A stretch of 64,000 bases of DNA from positions 124,001-188,000 of the forward strand of contig NZ_SRMB01000005.1 of NCBI RefSeq assembly GCF_004745645.1. The letters are read 5' to 3'. Of this stretch, positions 7,416-16,285 are shown piece after piece. Under the pieces are notes generated by a model, which ran no database searches, was not told the origin of the DNA, and saw only the letters and a program-made list of their open reading frames with translations. This DNA comes from Hymenobacter metallicola (lineage in GTDB: Bacteria > Bacteroidota > Bacteroidia > Cytophagales > Hymenobacteraceae). The position numbers and the translations under genes were made by a program. The number at the start of each line of letters is the position of its first letter. The first letter of the stretch is position 1.

Positions 7416-10298
7416 TTAGCGGTTCAGGAAGGAGCGGTTGCGGTTCAGCTTCAAATCCTGCAGCAGCGAAGATTTGGCCGCAATGGTCACGAAGTAGCCC
7501 CGCTGCAAACCAAAGGGCCGCCAGTTGCCCGAAATCTGCCAGCAGTGCAGGTCGCGGTAGAAGTCCAGGGACGGGGCCACTACCTGGTTGCTCACAAAGT
7601 CGTAGCTGGCGTTGTAGCCGAAGCGGAAGTTGCTGGTCAGCTTCACCGAGCCGCTGGCCGTAATCGAGGCCGAGGTAATGGGGCGGCGCAGGCGCGTACC
7701 ACGTTCGGGCAGGGGGCCCGGGTCGGTGTAGGCCGTCGTGAAGCTGGCCGACAGCTCCCAGGGAATTTCGAAATCGACGTAGTCTTCGTAGGGGTTCACG
7801 CGGTTGGGCGTACCCAGCGTGGGGTCATTGGTAGGCGGCAGGTTGCGCGGCACCGTCGATTTTCGCTTGCCCTGGGCCGGGTTGAACTGGTAGTTCAACG
7901 ACAGGTCGGCGGTGGCCAAGCGGGCCAGGCGGCGACGCGACTGTTCGAACAGGTACTTGTTGAGCAGGCGGCCGGTGGAGTCGCGCTGATAGAAGACAAA
8001 GTTGGCGTTGACGTTCACGTTGAGCTTGCGCGCAATCTGGGTGCGGAACACGGCCGACAGCGGCTGCAGCCGGAAGGAGTCGGCCGCCAGGTTGTAGCCC
8101 GTGCTGAAGTCAAGGCCATCAATCAGGCTCACTTTCTCAAACGGGGTGGTGCCGGTGGTGTCGTTGTTGTTGCGCACCTTCATTTCCACCTGGTTCTGCA
8201 GCGAGAAGCTGATCTGGCTAACCTCCGTACCGCTGGGCGTGCCGTAGAGGAAGCCCTGGTAGCGGGAGAAGCTCACCGGGTTCAGAATCCGGCCGTTGAC
8301 TTCGTAGTTGTAGGGCTGGCCCTGGCTGTTGGTCAGGCCGGGCAGGGGCTGGTTTACCCAGTACAGGCTGCTGCGCCGGGTGTAGTCGGGCGCGTAGCTG
8401 TAGTTCAGGCTGGGCGTGAGCTTGTGGCGGATAGCCTGGATCTTGTGGGTGCCCTTGCGCACCAGCGTCCCGTAGACGTTGGTACCCAGGTTTACCCCGC
8501 CCGACCAGTTGTAGACCCGGTTGAACCCCCGTACGGTATCGATGCGAATGGCCCGGGCCACCTCGTTGTAGGAATAACGGAGGCGCTTGTTGTACCACAC
8601 TTCCCCGTAGTTTACCGACGGCGACACGTTCAGGTGCTTGAGCAGGGTATAGGAGCCCAGCGCAATCTGGAACTGGTGCTGCACGCCGGTCTGGGAGTTG
8701 CGGAACAGGGGTGCTAAGTTGCTAAAGGAAACGGGCAGCTGGCTGGCTTCGCTAGTACCGCCGAGCAGCGGAATGCCGCTGCTCAGGCCGCGGGCCGGCA
8801 GGGAGTTGCTCAGCCGGTTTTGTCCGGTAAAAGTGTAGCCCACCGAAAACTGTTCGTAGAAGCGGCCCCGGGGCGAAAGGCCCAGCCACTCGTAGGGGTA
8901 CTGCCGGGCTACGCCCACGGTAATATCGGGCAGGGTGAAGTCCATGCTGCCGGTAGCCGTGTTCTGGCTTTGGGTCAGCTGCAGGGCGTAGTTAACGGGC
9001 GAGTTGCGGATCTGCTTCTGGTAGCTGATGGTCGAGCTAAAGGAAGGGGTGAGGTAGCGGCGCTGATCGAAGCTGTTCTGCTGGTTGTAGTCGCTGCTAC
9101 CGGCCTGCACGCTGGCCGAGAACCGGCCGCCGCCCGGCCGGGGCGTGGGGGTGTGGCTCCAGCTTAGCCAGAACGTGCGCGGGGTCCGGGGACGGCGGTA
9201 CTCGGCATTGGTATTGACCGTATTGGAGCGCAGAATCAGGTCGGGCGGGCGCTGGCTGTAGCTGAAGTTCAACAGCCCGTTATAGGAATACCGCTTCAGG
9301 TACTGCATTTCGGCGGTAGCCCCGAAGCCCCCGAAGGAGTTGGCTACCCCCGAGTACACGTCGCCGGTGAAGCGCACCCCGATATTATCGTTGACCACCC
9401 AGTAGTAGCCGCCGTTGCGCAGGGCAAAGCCCCGGTCGGAGGTTTGGCCGAAGGAAGGGAAAATCAGGCCAGACGCCCGGCTTTTGCCCGGGGTCGGGAA
9501 GTAGCCGAACAGAAAGCCCAGCGGCGTGGGAATGTCGCCAATAACCAGGTTGAAGGGTCCGGTTACTACCTTTTCCTTCGGAATTACCTTCATCTTGGTG
9601 GCATTGATGAAGAAGTGCGGGTGCTCCAAGTTACAGGTCGTGTAGCGCCCGTTGCGGCCGAAGATTTCGTTCAGCTCGTTCTTTTTGATGGTTTCGGCGT
9701 GCACGTAGCCCTCGCCCTGCTGGGTGACGGCCTCGGCAATCTTGCCCCGCTTGGTTTTGAAGTTGTAGTTGATGCGCCCGGCCGCGTAGGTGCCCCCGGC
9801 ATCCTTGAACACGGGTTTGTCCTGCACTTTGCCGGTGGTGTCGGCGGCGCCTTCGGCCGTGAGCAGGTTGGAGCTGTAGTCGACCGTGATGCGCGCCGCC
9901 TTCAGCTCCAGGTCGCCGTAGTCGATGCTGGACTTGTTGAAGAGGCGGGCCACTTTATTCTGCACCTCAAACCGGATAGAGTCGGTGGCCGAATACTTGA
10001 TAGTGGTTTCAATGTCGCCCTTGGGCTTGGCCGACACGCGCAGGGAGTCGCCGGCAGCGCTGCTGTCGGTGGCCGCTAGAAGGGGCCGGCGCCGGGCCGT
10101 ATCGGGCTGCACATCGGTAATGCGCCGCCCGTTGGAGTCGAGGCGGGGAGTAGTACCGGAGGTGCGGGTCTGCGGGACGGTCTGGCTCCGGGCAGCAGAA
10201 CTAGTGCTGAGCCAAAGCACGGCCGCCAAAAACAGAAACGGCCACTGGCGCGCACAGAGACGGAAAGTAGAGAGGATAGACAGCGTAGACAGGGCCAC
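7416..10298 (-). CDS. lptD: LptD-like LPS-assembly outer-membrane protein
   Basis: Large outer-membrane barrel with an N-terminal OstA-like domain, the Bacteroidota form of LptD that inserts lipopolysaccharide. A hydrophobic signal (WPFLFLAAVLWLSTSSAARSQ) is followed by a Pro/Arg-rich stretch. The OstA repeats come next (YGDLELKAARITVDYSSNLLTAEG, GGTYAAGRINYNFKTKRGKIAEA), then a long beta-barrel from about residue 240 to the end with many alternating aromatic strands. I place the start at GTG 10298. The open frame extends to a TTG at 10355, but a TACCTTTG promoter element lies inside that extension. Divergent from the amidase gene. Confidence 0.85.
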   Translation of the reverse strand: MALSTLSILSTFRLCARQWPFLFLAAVLWLSTSSAARSQTVPQTRTSGTTPRLDSNGRRITDVQPDTARRRPLLAATDSSAAGDSLRVSAKPKGDIETTIKYSATDSIRFEVQNKVARLFNKSSIDYGDLELKAARITVDYSSNLLTAEGAADTTGKVQDKPVFKDAGGTYAAGRINYNFKTKRGKIAEAVTQQGEGYVHAETIKKNELNEIFGRNGRYTTCNLEHPHFFINATKMKVIPKEKVVTGPFNLVIGDIPTPLGFLFGYFPTPGKSRASGLIFPSFGQTSDRGFALRNGGYYWVVNDNIGVRFTGDVYSGVANSFGGFGATAEMQYLKRYSYNGLLNFSYSQRPPDLILRSNTVNTNAEYRRPRTPRTFWLSWSHTPTPRPGGGRFSASVQAGSSDYNQQNSFDQRRYLTPSFSSTISYQKQIRNSPVNYALQLTQSQNTATGSMDFTLPDITVGVARQYPYEWLGLSPRGRFYEQFSVGYTFTGQNRLSNSLPARGLSSGIPLLGGTSEASQLPVSFSNLAPLFRNSQTGVQHQFQIALGSYTLLKHLNVSPSVNYGEVWYNKRLRYSYNEVARAIRIDTVRGFNRVYNWSGGVNLGTNVYGTLVRKGTHKIQAIRHKLTPSLNYSYAPDYTRRSSLYWVNQPLPGLTNSQGQPYNYEVNGRILNPVSFSRYQGFLYGTPSGTEVSQISFSLQNQVEMKVRNNNDTTGTTPFEKVSLIDGLDFSTGYNLAADSFRLQPLSAVFRTQIARKLNVNVNANFVFYQRDSTGRLLNKYLFEQSRRRLARLATADLSLNYQFNPAQGKRKSTVPRNLPPTNDPTLGTPNRVNPYEDYVDFEIPWELSASFTTAYTDPGPLPERGTRLRRPITSASITASGSVKLTSNFRFGYNASYDFVSNQVVAPSLDFYRDLHCWQISGNWRPFGLQRGYFVTIAAKSSLLQDLKLNRNRSFLNR

Positions 10299-10330
10299 GT
10301 GGTTTTTATCGTTTATTTTGTGGCTGTTTG

Positions 10331-10338
10331 CAAAGGTA
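10331..10338 (-). promoter_or_regulatory. -7 promoter element of the lptD-like gene
   Basis: TACCTTTG on the minus strand (forward CAAAGGTA), 33 bases before the proposed GTG start. The -33 partner is not clear. Confidence 0.45.
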
Positions 10339-10367
10339 ACGGGTAGCTGCCCCAACTAACGAACTCC

Positions 10368-11174
10368 GTGCGGAATATTGTCGCTCTTTGCCTGTCGGGT
10401 CTGGTTTTTCTTTCGGGCTCGTCGGGAGCCGTAGTGCCGGGTGCGCCCGGTCTGCCGCCCCAGAAATATCATTTGCGTACCGTTGTGCTTGATGCCGGGC
10501 ACGGCGGCAAAGACCGTGGCTGCACCGGCGTGAAAGCCCGGGAGGCGGACGTGTCCTTGAAAATCATCCTCGAAGTGGGCCGCCTCATCGAGGAAAACAT
10601 GCCCGACGTGAAGGTGGTGTATACCCGTAAGACGGATGTGTTTGTGGAGCTGGCCGACCGGGCCGGCATTGCCAACAAGCACGGAGCCGACCTCTTTATC
10701 AGCGTGCATTGCAATGCCAGCGTGCCGGCTGCTTACGGCACCGAGGTCTGGACGATGGGGCCGCACAAGACCGAGGCCAACTTGTCGGTAGCCAAGCGCG
10801 AAAATGCCGTTATTCTGCAGGAAGACAACTACAAGGAGCGCTACAGTGGCTTCGACCCCACGTCGCCCCAGAGTCATATTCTGTTCTCGCTCTACCAGAG
10901 TGCCCACATGGTGAACAGCCTGCGCCTGGCCCAGAAGGTCGACCGGCAATTCCGGACCACCGTGGGCCGGCATTCCCGCGGGGTGAAGCAGGCGGGCTTC
11001 CTGGTGCTCTGGAAGTCGACCATGCCTTCGGTACTAATTGAAGCGGGCTTTCTGACCAACCGCTCGGAAGAGCAGTATCTCAACGATAAATCGGGGCAGT
11101 CGTATATGGCTTCGGGTATCTACCGGGCTTTCCGGGATTATAAGAATGAACTGGAAGCCATGAACGGAGAATAA
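10368..11174 (+). CDS. N-acetylmuramoyl-L-alanine amidase (Amidase_3)
   Basis: Zinc amidase that cleaves the lactyl-amide bond between MurNAc and the stem peptide. A signal peptide (LCLSGLVFLSGSSGA) precedes the catalytic domain. Zinc ligands and the catalytic Glu are seen in VVLDAGHGGKDRG, the Glu of KAREADV, ISVHCNA and PSVLIEAGFLTN. The start is GTG 10368; a stop codon lies only 24 bases upstream in frame and no other start fits. It is divergent from the LptD-like gene and is followed 74 bases on by an MlaD-like gene, so all three concern the envelope. Confidence 0.95.
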   Translation: MRNIVALCLSGLVFLSGSSGAVVPGAPGLPPQKYHLRTVVLDAGHGGKDRGCTGVKAREADVSLKIILEVGRLIEENMPDVKVVYTRKTDVFVELADRAGIANKHGADLFISVHCNASVPAAYGTEVWTMGPHKTEANLSVAKRENAVILQEDNYKERYSGFDPTSPQSHILFSLYQSAHMVNSLRLAQKVDRQFRTTVGRHSRGVKQAGFLVLWKSTMPSVLIEAGFLTNRSEEQYLNDKSGQSYMASGIYRAFRDYKNELEAMNGE

Positions 11175-11248
11175 GCGGGCTTCCATCCTTTTCGACGTGA
11201 GTTAGCGTTTATTTTCTACCTCCCTACACCCTCAAGATCTGACGCAAC

Positions 11249-12280
11249 GTGTCAAAAGAAATTAAAGTGGCCCTGCTGGGCATTGTCGCCCTGGCAGCCT
11301 TATATATCGGGTTCAATTTTCTGAAGGGGAGCAATATCCTGTCGTCGGACCGAACCTACTTTGCCAAATACGATAACGTCGATGGGCTGACGGTGGGCAA
11401 CCCCGTGATTCTGAACGGTATCAAAGTAGGACAGGTCAAAAACATGGAGCTGCTGCCCGAAGACCGGAACCGGATCCGGGTATCGTTGGAGCTGGAGAAG
11501 GGAATCGTGGTTGGCGACTCGACCGTGGCCAGCCTCTCGGGCTCGTTGCTGGGCAGCAAGACCATTACCCTGTTTCTGGGCAAGAACTCGAAAGTGTACG
11601 ACGGGGGCGAGGAGCTCAAGTCCTACACCGTAGCCAGCATCACCGATGCTTTCCAGGCCAAGGCTTTGCCCGTGCTCGGCACCGTCGACTCGACGCTGAT
11701 GAAGGTGAACGGTTTTTTGAGCAAGGAAGCCAAAGTAAGCCTACAGGCCACCCTGCTTAACGCCCAAGGCTCGACCGAGGCGCTCAAAAACCTGCTGATT
11801 ATGAATCAGCGCAACATCAACCAGATTACGACCAACATGGCCAAGCTCACGGCCGAGCTGAACAAAACCAGCACTAAGTTCGACCGGATTGCCACCAACT
11901 TCTCCCAGCTCAGCGACTCGCTGAAAGGAGCCCCGGTGGGGCCGGCCATGCGCAAGCTGAACGCTACCATGACGGAAGCCCAAAGCTCGATGACGGCACT
12001 GAACAAGGCCCTGACCGACCAGAAAGGCTCCCTGGGTAAGCTCATCAACAACGACTCGCTCTACACCAACCTCAACGCCACGGCAGCCAGCTCCAACGCC
12101 CTGCTGGTCGATTTGAAGGCCAATCCGAAGCGCTACGTGCACTTCTCAGTGTTTGGGGGCGGCGGTAAAGACAAAACCAAGAAGGAAACCACCAAGAAGC
12201 CCAGTGGCGAAATCAAGGTGGAAGAGAAAAAAGTAGAAACTACGCCGCCCATCGGGGCCAACGACTCCACGTTGAAATAA
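11249..12280 (+). CDS. MlaD-like MCE-domain lipid transport protein
   Basis: MCE protein that would form the periplasmic substrate-binding ring of an ABC-type phospholipid transporter. Residues 7-25 are the membrane anchor (ALLGIVALAALYIGFNFLKG). The MCE domain follows (YFAKYDNVDGLTVGNPVILNGIKVGQV...SLSGSLLGSKTITLFLG). Residues 120-290 form a long helical region, as in MlaD/PqiB-type tunnels, and the last 45 are a charged Lys/Thr tail. The start is GTG 11249. The ATPase and permease partners are not adjacent, so they must be encoded elsewhere. Confidence 0.88.
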   Translation: MSKEIKVALLGIVALAALYIGFNFLKGSNILSSDRTYFAKYDNVDGLTVGNPVILNGIKVGQVKNMELLPEDRNRIRVSLELEKGIVVGDSTVASLSGSLLGSKTITLFLGKNSKVYDGGEELKSYTVASITDAFQAKALPVLGTVDSTLMKVNGFLSKEAKVSLQATLLNAQGSTEALKNLLIMNQRNINQITTNMAKLTAELNKTSTKFDRIATNFSQLSDSLKGAPVGPAMRKLNATMTEAQSSMTALNKALTDQKGSLGKLINNDSLYTNLNATAASSNALLVDLKANPKRYVHFSVFGGGGKDKTKKETTKKPSGEIKVEEKKVETTPPIGANDSTLK

Positions 12281-12308
12281 GCCCTGGGAGCCGTACTGCA
12301 GAATCCAT

Positions 12309-12316
12309 TACCTTTG
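12309..12316 (+). promoter_or_regulatory. Possible -7 element upstream of the carboxylase gene
   Basis: TACCTTTG matches TAnnTTTG, but no -33 TTTG is present and it directly precedes a terminator hairpin. Weak. Confidence 0.25.
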
Positions 12317-12344
12317 AATCCGCCCCCTCCAGGGCGGATTTTTT
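12317..12344 (+). terminator. Rho-independent terminator after the mlaD-like gene
   Basis: AATCCGCCC (12317-12325) pairs with GGGCGGATT (12332-12340), followed by TTTT. Located 36 bases after the stop. Confidence 0.85.
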
Positions 12345-12378
12345 GTGCCTTCCCCACCCACTTCCATCCCCACCCGCA

Positions 12379-14007
12379 ATGGACCTCGAGTTCAACAAAA
12401 ACGAAGACAGCATTAAGCAACTCACCTTTCAACTCTCCCAGCGCCTGAAAAAGGTGCAGCTCGGCGGCGGCGAAAAACGCATTGCTGCCCATAAGGCCAA
12501 GGGCAAACTCACGGCCCGGGAAAGAATCGACTATTTGATTGACAAGGACTCCCAGACCATCGAAATCGGCGCCTTTGCCGGGGAGGGGATGTACAAGGAA
12601 GAGGGGGGCTGCCCCTCGGGCGGCGTGGTCGTGGTTATCGGCTGGGTGCAGGGCCGGCAGTGCGTAATTGTGGCCAACGACGCCACCGTAAAAGCCGGGG
12701 CCTGGTTTCCGATTACGGCCAAGAAAAACCTGCGCGCCCAGGAAATCAGCATCGAAAACAAGCTGCCCATCATCTACCTCGTCGACTCGGCCGGGGTGTA
12801 TTTGCCGATGCAGGACGAAATCTTCCCCGACAAGGAGCACTTTGGCCGCATCTTCCGCAACAACGCCGTGATGAGCAGCATGGGCATCGTGCAGCTGGCC
12901 GCCATTATGGGGCCCTGCGTGGCCGGCGGGGCGTATTTGCCCATTATGTCCGACGAGGCCATGATTGTGGACGGCACCGGCTCGGTGTTTCTGGCCGGTT
13001 CCTACCTCGTGAAGTCAGCCATTGGCGAAACCATTGACAACGAAACCCTCGGCGGGGCCACCACCCATTCCGAAATTTCGGGCGTGACAGACTACAAGTT
13101 TGCCAACGACGAGGAGTGCCTTGACCACATCCGCAATATCTTTGATAAGCTCGGGGCCAACCCCACGGCGGGCTTCTCGCGCAAGACTCCCCAGGCCCCG
13201 GCCAAGGACGAGAAGGAAATCCTGGGTTTGCTGCCGTCGGATCGGGTGAAGCCCTACGACATGATGGACATCATCGAGCGGCTGGTGGACAACTCGGAGT
13301 TTGAGCCCTACAAGGACCTCTACGGCCAGACCCTGATCTGCGGCCTGGCCCGCATCGACGGCTGGGCGGTGGGTATTGTGGCCAACCAGCGCAAAATCGT
13401 CAAATCCAAGAAGGGCGCCATGCAGATGGGCGGGGTTATCTACTCCGACTCGGCCGACAAGGCGGCGCGCTTCATCATGAACTGCAACCAGAAGAAGATT
13501 CCGCTGGTGTTTCTGCACGACGTATCGGGCTTCATGGTGGGCTCCCAGAGTGAGCACGGCGGCATCATCAAGGACGGGGCGAAGATGGTGAATGCCATGG
13601 CTAACTCGGTGGTGCCCAAGTTCTCGGTCGTTATCGGCAACAGCTACGGGGCTGGCAACTACGCCATGTGCGGTAAGGCCTACGACCCCCGCCTCATCGT
13701 GGCCTGGCCCACGGCCCAGCTGGCCGTGATGAGCGGGGCCGCTGCCGCCAACACGCTGCTGCAAATTCAGGTGGCTTCGCTCAAAGCCAAGGGCGAGGAA
13801 ATCACCCCCGAAGCCGAAAAGGAGCTCCTGGACCGTATCAAGGCCCGCTACGACGAGCAACTCTCACCCTACTACGCCGCCGCCCGCCTCTGGGTCGACG
13901 CTATCATCGACCCGCTGGAAACCCGCAAACTAATTTCGGAAGGCATCAGTATGGCGAATCACGCCCCGATTGAGAAGCAGTATAACGTGGGCGTGATTCA
14001 GGTGTGA
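12379..14007 (+). CDS. Acyl-CoA carboxylase beta (carboxyltransferase) subunit
   Basis: Biotin-dependent carboxyltransferase of the propionyl-/methylcrotonyl-CoA carboxylase type, about 542 residues. N- and C-terminal crotonase-like halves are present: KLTARERIDYLIDKDS, GGVVVVIGWVQGRQCVIVANDATVKAG and GPCVAGGAYLPIMSDEAMI in the first, DVSGFMVGSQSEHGGIIKDGAKMVNA and SYGAGNYAMCGKAYDPRLI in the second. I start at ATG 12379 (MDLEF); the 12-residue open extension upstream is Pro-rich and unlike the family. No biotin carboxylase subunit lies nearby. Together with the mutase subunits and MeaB of this window, propionyl-CoA is a plausible substrate, but methylcrotonyl-CoA is not excluded. Confidence 0.92.
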   Translation: MDLEFNKNEDSIKQLTFQLSQRLKKVQLGGGEKRIAAHKAKGKLTARERIDYLIDKDSQTIEIGAFAGEGMYKEEGGCPSGGVVVVIGWVQGRQCVIVANDATVKAGAWFPITAKKNLRAQEISIENKLPIIYLVDSAGVYLPMQDEIFPDKEHFGRIFRNNAVMSSMGIVQLAAIMGPCVAGGAYLPIMSDEAMIVDGTGSVFLAGSYLVKSAIGETIDNETLGGATTHSEISGVTDYKFANDEECLDHIRNIFDKLGANPTAGFSRKTPQAPAKDEKEILGLLPSDRVKPYDMMDIIERLVDNSEFEPYKDLYGQTLICGLARIDGWAVGIVANQRKIVKSKKGAMQMGGVIYSDSADKAARFIMNCNQKKIPLVFLHDVSGFMVGSQSEHGGIIKDGAKMVNAMANSVVPKFSVVIGNSYGAGNYAMCGKAYDPRLIVAWPTAQLAVMSGAAAANTLLQIQVASLKAKGEEITPEAEKELLDRIKARYDEQLSPYYAAARLWVDAIIDPLETRKLISEGISMANHAPIEKQYNVGVIQV

Positions 14008-14081
14008 GAACAAGCTGAACCTGACCAGTAGAGACTAACACCTACTTGGCTGTTTAAATACTGCTGCCTATTCTTTTTGCC

Positions 14082-14120
14082 CGGCCCGCCGCAACGCCTG
14101 TTGTGGCGGGCCGCTTTTGT
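14082..14120 (+). terminator. Terminator of the carboxylase gene
   Basis: CGGCCCGCC G CAAC (14082-14095) pairs with GTTG T GGCGGGCCG (14100-14113), including one G-T wobble, with a 4-base loop and then CTTTTGTTT. Confidence 0.85.
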
Positions 14121-14569
14121 TTCTGCCTAACCTTGTGGCTGGCTTGACTCAACTGAGAACTTGGTAGACAAACTTGACTATTATGCCTAGTGTGTATATC
14201 AATTAGGTAAACAAGACATAGTATATGCGAACATTGTATATCTTATCGGTAAACGATATGCCAAGTATTGCAATCTTGTATACCATCAGTAGCAGACAAC
14301 CTATCCTAATTCTGCGGGTTCTATTACTTCCCAACCAACTGAGCGTAGTCCGACGGCTGCCGAGTGAGTCCATCAGGACTTGCCAACTTAGCAAATGGCC
14401 CGCTGAGCAGAGCAGCTTCGGCCTTTTAAACAAAGTACGGGGAGTGACCCAATCGAACTATTTTTTGATTGGGTCGCTCCCCGTACGGCTTTCGTAAAAG
14501 TTCTTCTTGTAGCCGCCTCTTATCTTTGCCCGCCCACCACCACGGCCCTTGTAGGCCTGAGCACGACGG
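14121..14569. other. Gene-poor, AT-richer intergenic stretch
   Basis: About 450 bases between the carboxylase terminator and the HPP gene. Short open frames on both strands here have no credible start context or composition. The stretch is visibly more AT-rich than its surroundings from 14160 to 14330 and holds one large palindrome at 14435-14486 and a TATCTTTG element at 14521-14528. Nothing else recognised. Confidence 0.6.
14435..14486. repeat. Large 20-bp inverted repeat
   Basis: Left arm GTACGGGGAGTGACCCAATC (14435-14454) and right arm GATTGGGTCGCTCCCCGTAC (14467-14486) pair over 20 positions with a single T-G wobble around a 12-base AT-rich loop. No T-run follows on the plus strand. Confidence 0.85.
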
Positions 14570-15151
14570 ATGAAGAAAAGATTGCGGCGGGAGGCGCGCC
14601 GGGTGAAGCTGATTGTCTACGAGGAAACGCTGTTTGATTACAAAGAGCATTTCTGGACGTTTCTAGGCTCCTTCGTGGGTATTGGGCTCATTGGCCTGTT
14701 GAACAGCTACGTGCTGGAGCGCACCGATACCCTCTGGATCATCGGGTCGTTCGGGGCAACGTCCGTTTTGCTCTACGGCCACATCAACTCTCCGCTGGCC
14801 CAGCCACGCAACCTCCTTGGTGGCCACCTGATTGGGGCTTTTATCGGCGTCACAGTCCAGAAGCTGGTGGGCGGGGAACTGTGGCTGGCCGCGGCCCTAG
14901 CCGTGTCCCTGACTATTGTAACAATGCAGATGACCAAAACCCTGCACCCACCCGGCGGCGCTACGGCTCTAGTGGCCAACATCGGCTCGGCCCAGCTCAA
15001 GGCCCTGGGCTACTGGTACATGCTGATGCCGGTGCTGGCCGGAGTGCTAATACTGCTGACCGTGGCCCTGGTGTTCAACAATGCTACCGCCTCGCGCCGT
15101 TACCCCACAAATAAGCACTGGTATAAAATCTGGCAGCGTCGCTACGTGTAG
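14570..15151 (+). CDS. HPP family integral membrane protein
   Basis: A 193-residue membrane protein with four predicted hydrophobic helices (FLGSFVGIGLIGLLNSYVL, LWIIGSFGATSVLLYG, LIGAFIGVTVQKL with WLAAALAVSLTIVTM, and YMLMPVLAGVLILLTVALVF). The defining HPP motif is present as TLHPPGGATAL. HPP proteins are transporters; a plant/cyanobacterial member takes up nitrite, but the substrate here is unknown. The basic N-terminus (MKKRLRREARRVK) faces the cytoplasm by the positive-inside rule. It starts with ATG 14570, downstream of a TATCTTTG element at 14521, and stands alone. Confidence 0.88.
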   Translation: MKKRLRREARRVKLIVYEETLFDYKEHFWTFLGSFVGIGLIGLLNSYVLERTDTLWIIGSFGATSVLLYGHINSPLAQPRNLLGGHLIGAFIGVTVQKLVGGELWLAAALAVSLTIVTMQMTKTLHPPGGATALVANIGSAQLKALGYWYMLMPVLAGVLILLTVALVFNNATASRRYPTNKHWYKIWQRRYV

Positions 15152-15469
15152 GTAAGAGCCGGGGGATACACAGGCTGAGCGGGCAATACGGTAGTTAAGG
15201 CCAGCTAAGCGCCCTTAAGTCGTACCAACAACGGCTGGTAAACTACGATAACCAGCAGATCTGTCAAGTAAGGCCACGGGCAAGCAACACAACGGAAGAA
15301 TTGGGTAGCACTTTTAGTTGTTTTTGCTTTACTTGCCATTATTAGCACCTACGGGTGGCTTAGTGGTACGTCCGATTAACGGATGGTGCCACCATGCAGC
15401 AAGCTATATTAGAAGAGTACAATTAGAGTTCTTTAGGTTTTATTAACTATCTGATTACCAATTAGATTT
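15152..15469. other. Intergenic stretch, nothing recognised
   Basis: About 320 AT-richer bases between the HPP and XRE genes. I see no convincing gene, hairpin or complete TTTG/TAnnTTTG promoter. Confidence 0.5.
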
Positions 15470-16048
15470 ATGGCTATTCCTATTAGTCCAGAGCCGCTGT
15501 TGCTCGTGGTACGCGCGTATTATGGTTTTTCGCAAACTGAAGTAGCAGAGTTCTTGGGGGTTTCGCGGGGGCAGGTGGCCCTGGTAGAAACGGGGCGCCG
15601 CCTGCTGTCCTCGGTGGGGGAAAAACGGCTGCGTTTTCTCAGCACTTGCCTGAGCAACTTTGTCCCCAGCCAAGCCGAAATGTTTCCTTTCAGCGCCCCT
15701 ACAGCCTGGGAGCCGTTGCAGTGTTATCAGCGCAAATGCCTGCGCCAGGCCCATGGGTTGCGTCAGGAGCTAGCCAGGCTACAGATGCTGGCCATGCAAT
15801 GTCAGCGCCGCCTGCAGGATATGCCCGTTCTACGCGCAGCTCTGGCCCAAGAGCTGCCCACTGCTGACCTGCAAACCTGGTTGCACCAGCGTGAGGAACA
15901 GGCTCACGCCGGCCTGACCGAGTGCGGCCCCGCGGCCCAGGCGCTCCTGCAGATGCGCATCAATACCCTTGAATCGCAGGCGGCAGATGCAACTCGTAAG
16001 CTAGGTGCCATTAGGCGACCGTTAAGCAAAGCCCGGCCGCGGTTGTAA
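15470..16048 (+). CDS. XRE-type helix-turn-helix DNA-binding protein
   Basis: 192 residues. An N-terminal HTH_3/XRE domain occupies residues 10-65: YYGFSQTEVAEFLGVSRGQVALVETGRR contains both helices of the motif and the canonical Q-x-E-V-A-x-x-L-G-V-S pattern. The rest is a helical Arg/Gln/Leu-rich region, probably for dimerisation or ligand sensing, with no recognisable domain. It is likely a transcription regulator. A perfect 14-bp inverted repeat lies just downstream, before the PoxB-like gene, and could be a target, but nothing in the sequence proves it. Confidence 0.78.
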   Translation: MAIPISPEPLLLVVRAYYGFSQTEVAEFLGVSRGQVALVETGRRLLSSVGEKRLRFLSTCLSNFVPSQAEMFPFSAPTAWEPLQCYQRKCLRQAHGLRQELARLQMLAMQCQRRLQDMPVLRAALAQELPTADLQTWLHQREEQAHAGLTECGPAAQALLQMRINTLESQAADATRKLGAIRRPLSKARPRL

Positions 16049-16156
16049 CGCCTTTCGGCTTTGCTAGTGCTCCTGTAAAGGCTGCCCTGCTGAGCCGGGG
16101 GGTGGATCCTGTGCCATAGGAGGCCTGGCGTTAGCGCTAAGAGATCAGCATGACTG

Positions 16157-16192
16157 AGAGCCACTCAACCCGAAAGCCGGTTGAGTGGCTCT
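16157..16192. repeat. Perfect 14-bp inverted repeat between XRE and poxB-like genes
   Basis: AGAGCCACTCAACC (16157-16170) and GGTTGAGTGGCTCT (16179-16192) around an 8-base loop. No T-run follows, so it may be a terminator hairpin of the XRE gene without U-tract or an operator for the next gene. Confidence 0.7.
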
Positions 16193-16285
16193 AGTGGCTG
16201 CCTATAGCGTAAACTGAACCAATCGGGGCGGTGAGCGGCGTAGGCGAAACCGGCCATTTCCCGTATAGCCATCAGACTATACCTG

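Noticed and set aside
7305..8717. 470-codon plus-strand frame opposite the LptD-like gene
   Set aside because: It is a mirror of GC-rich barrel codons, with Gly/Ala/Val/Arg-biased composition and no recognisable motif.
14203..14433. Small minus-strand frame in the gap before the HPP gene
   Set aside because: Residue composition is not protein-like and no promoter or start context supports it.
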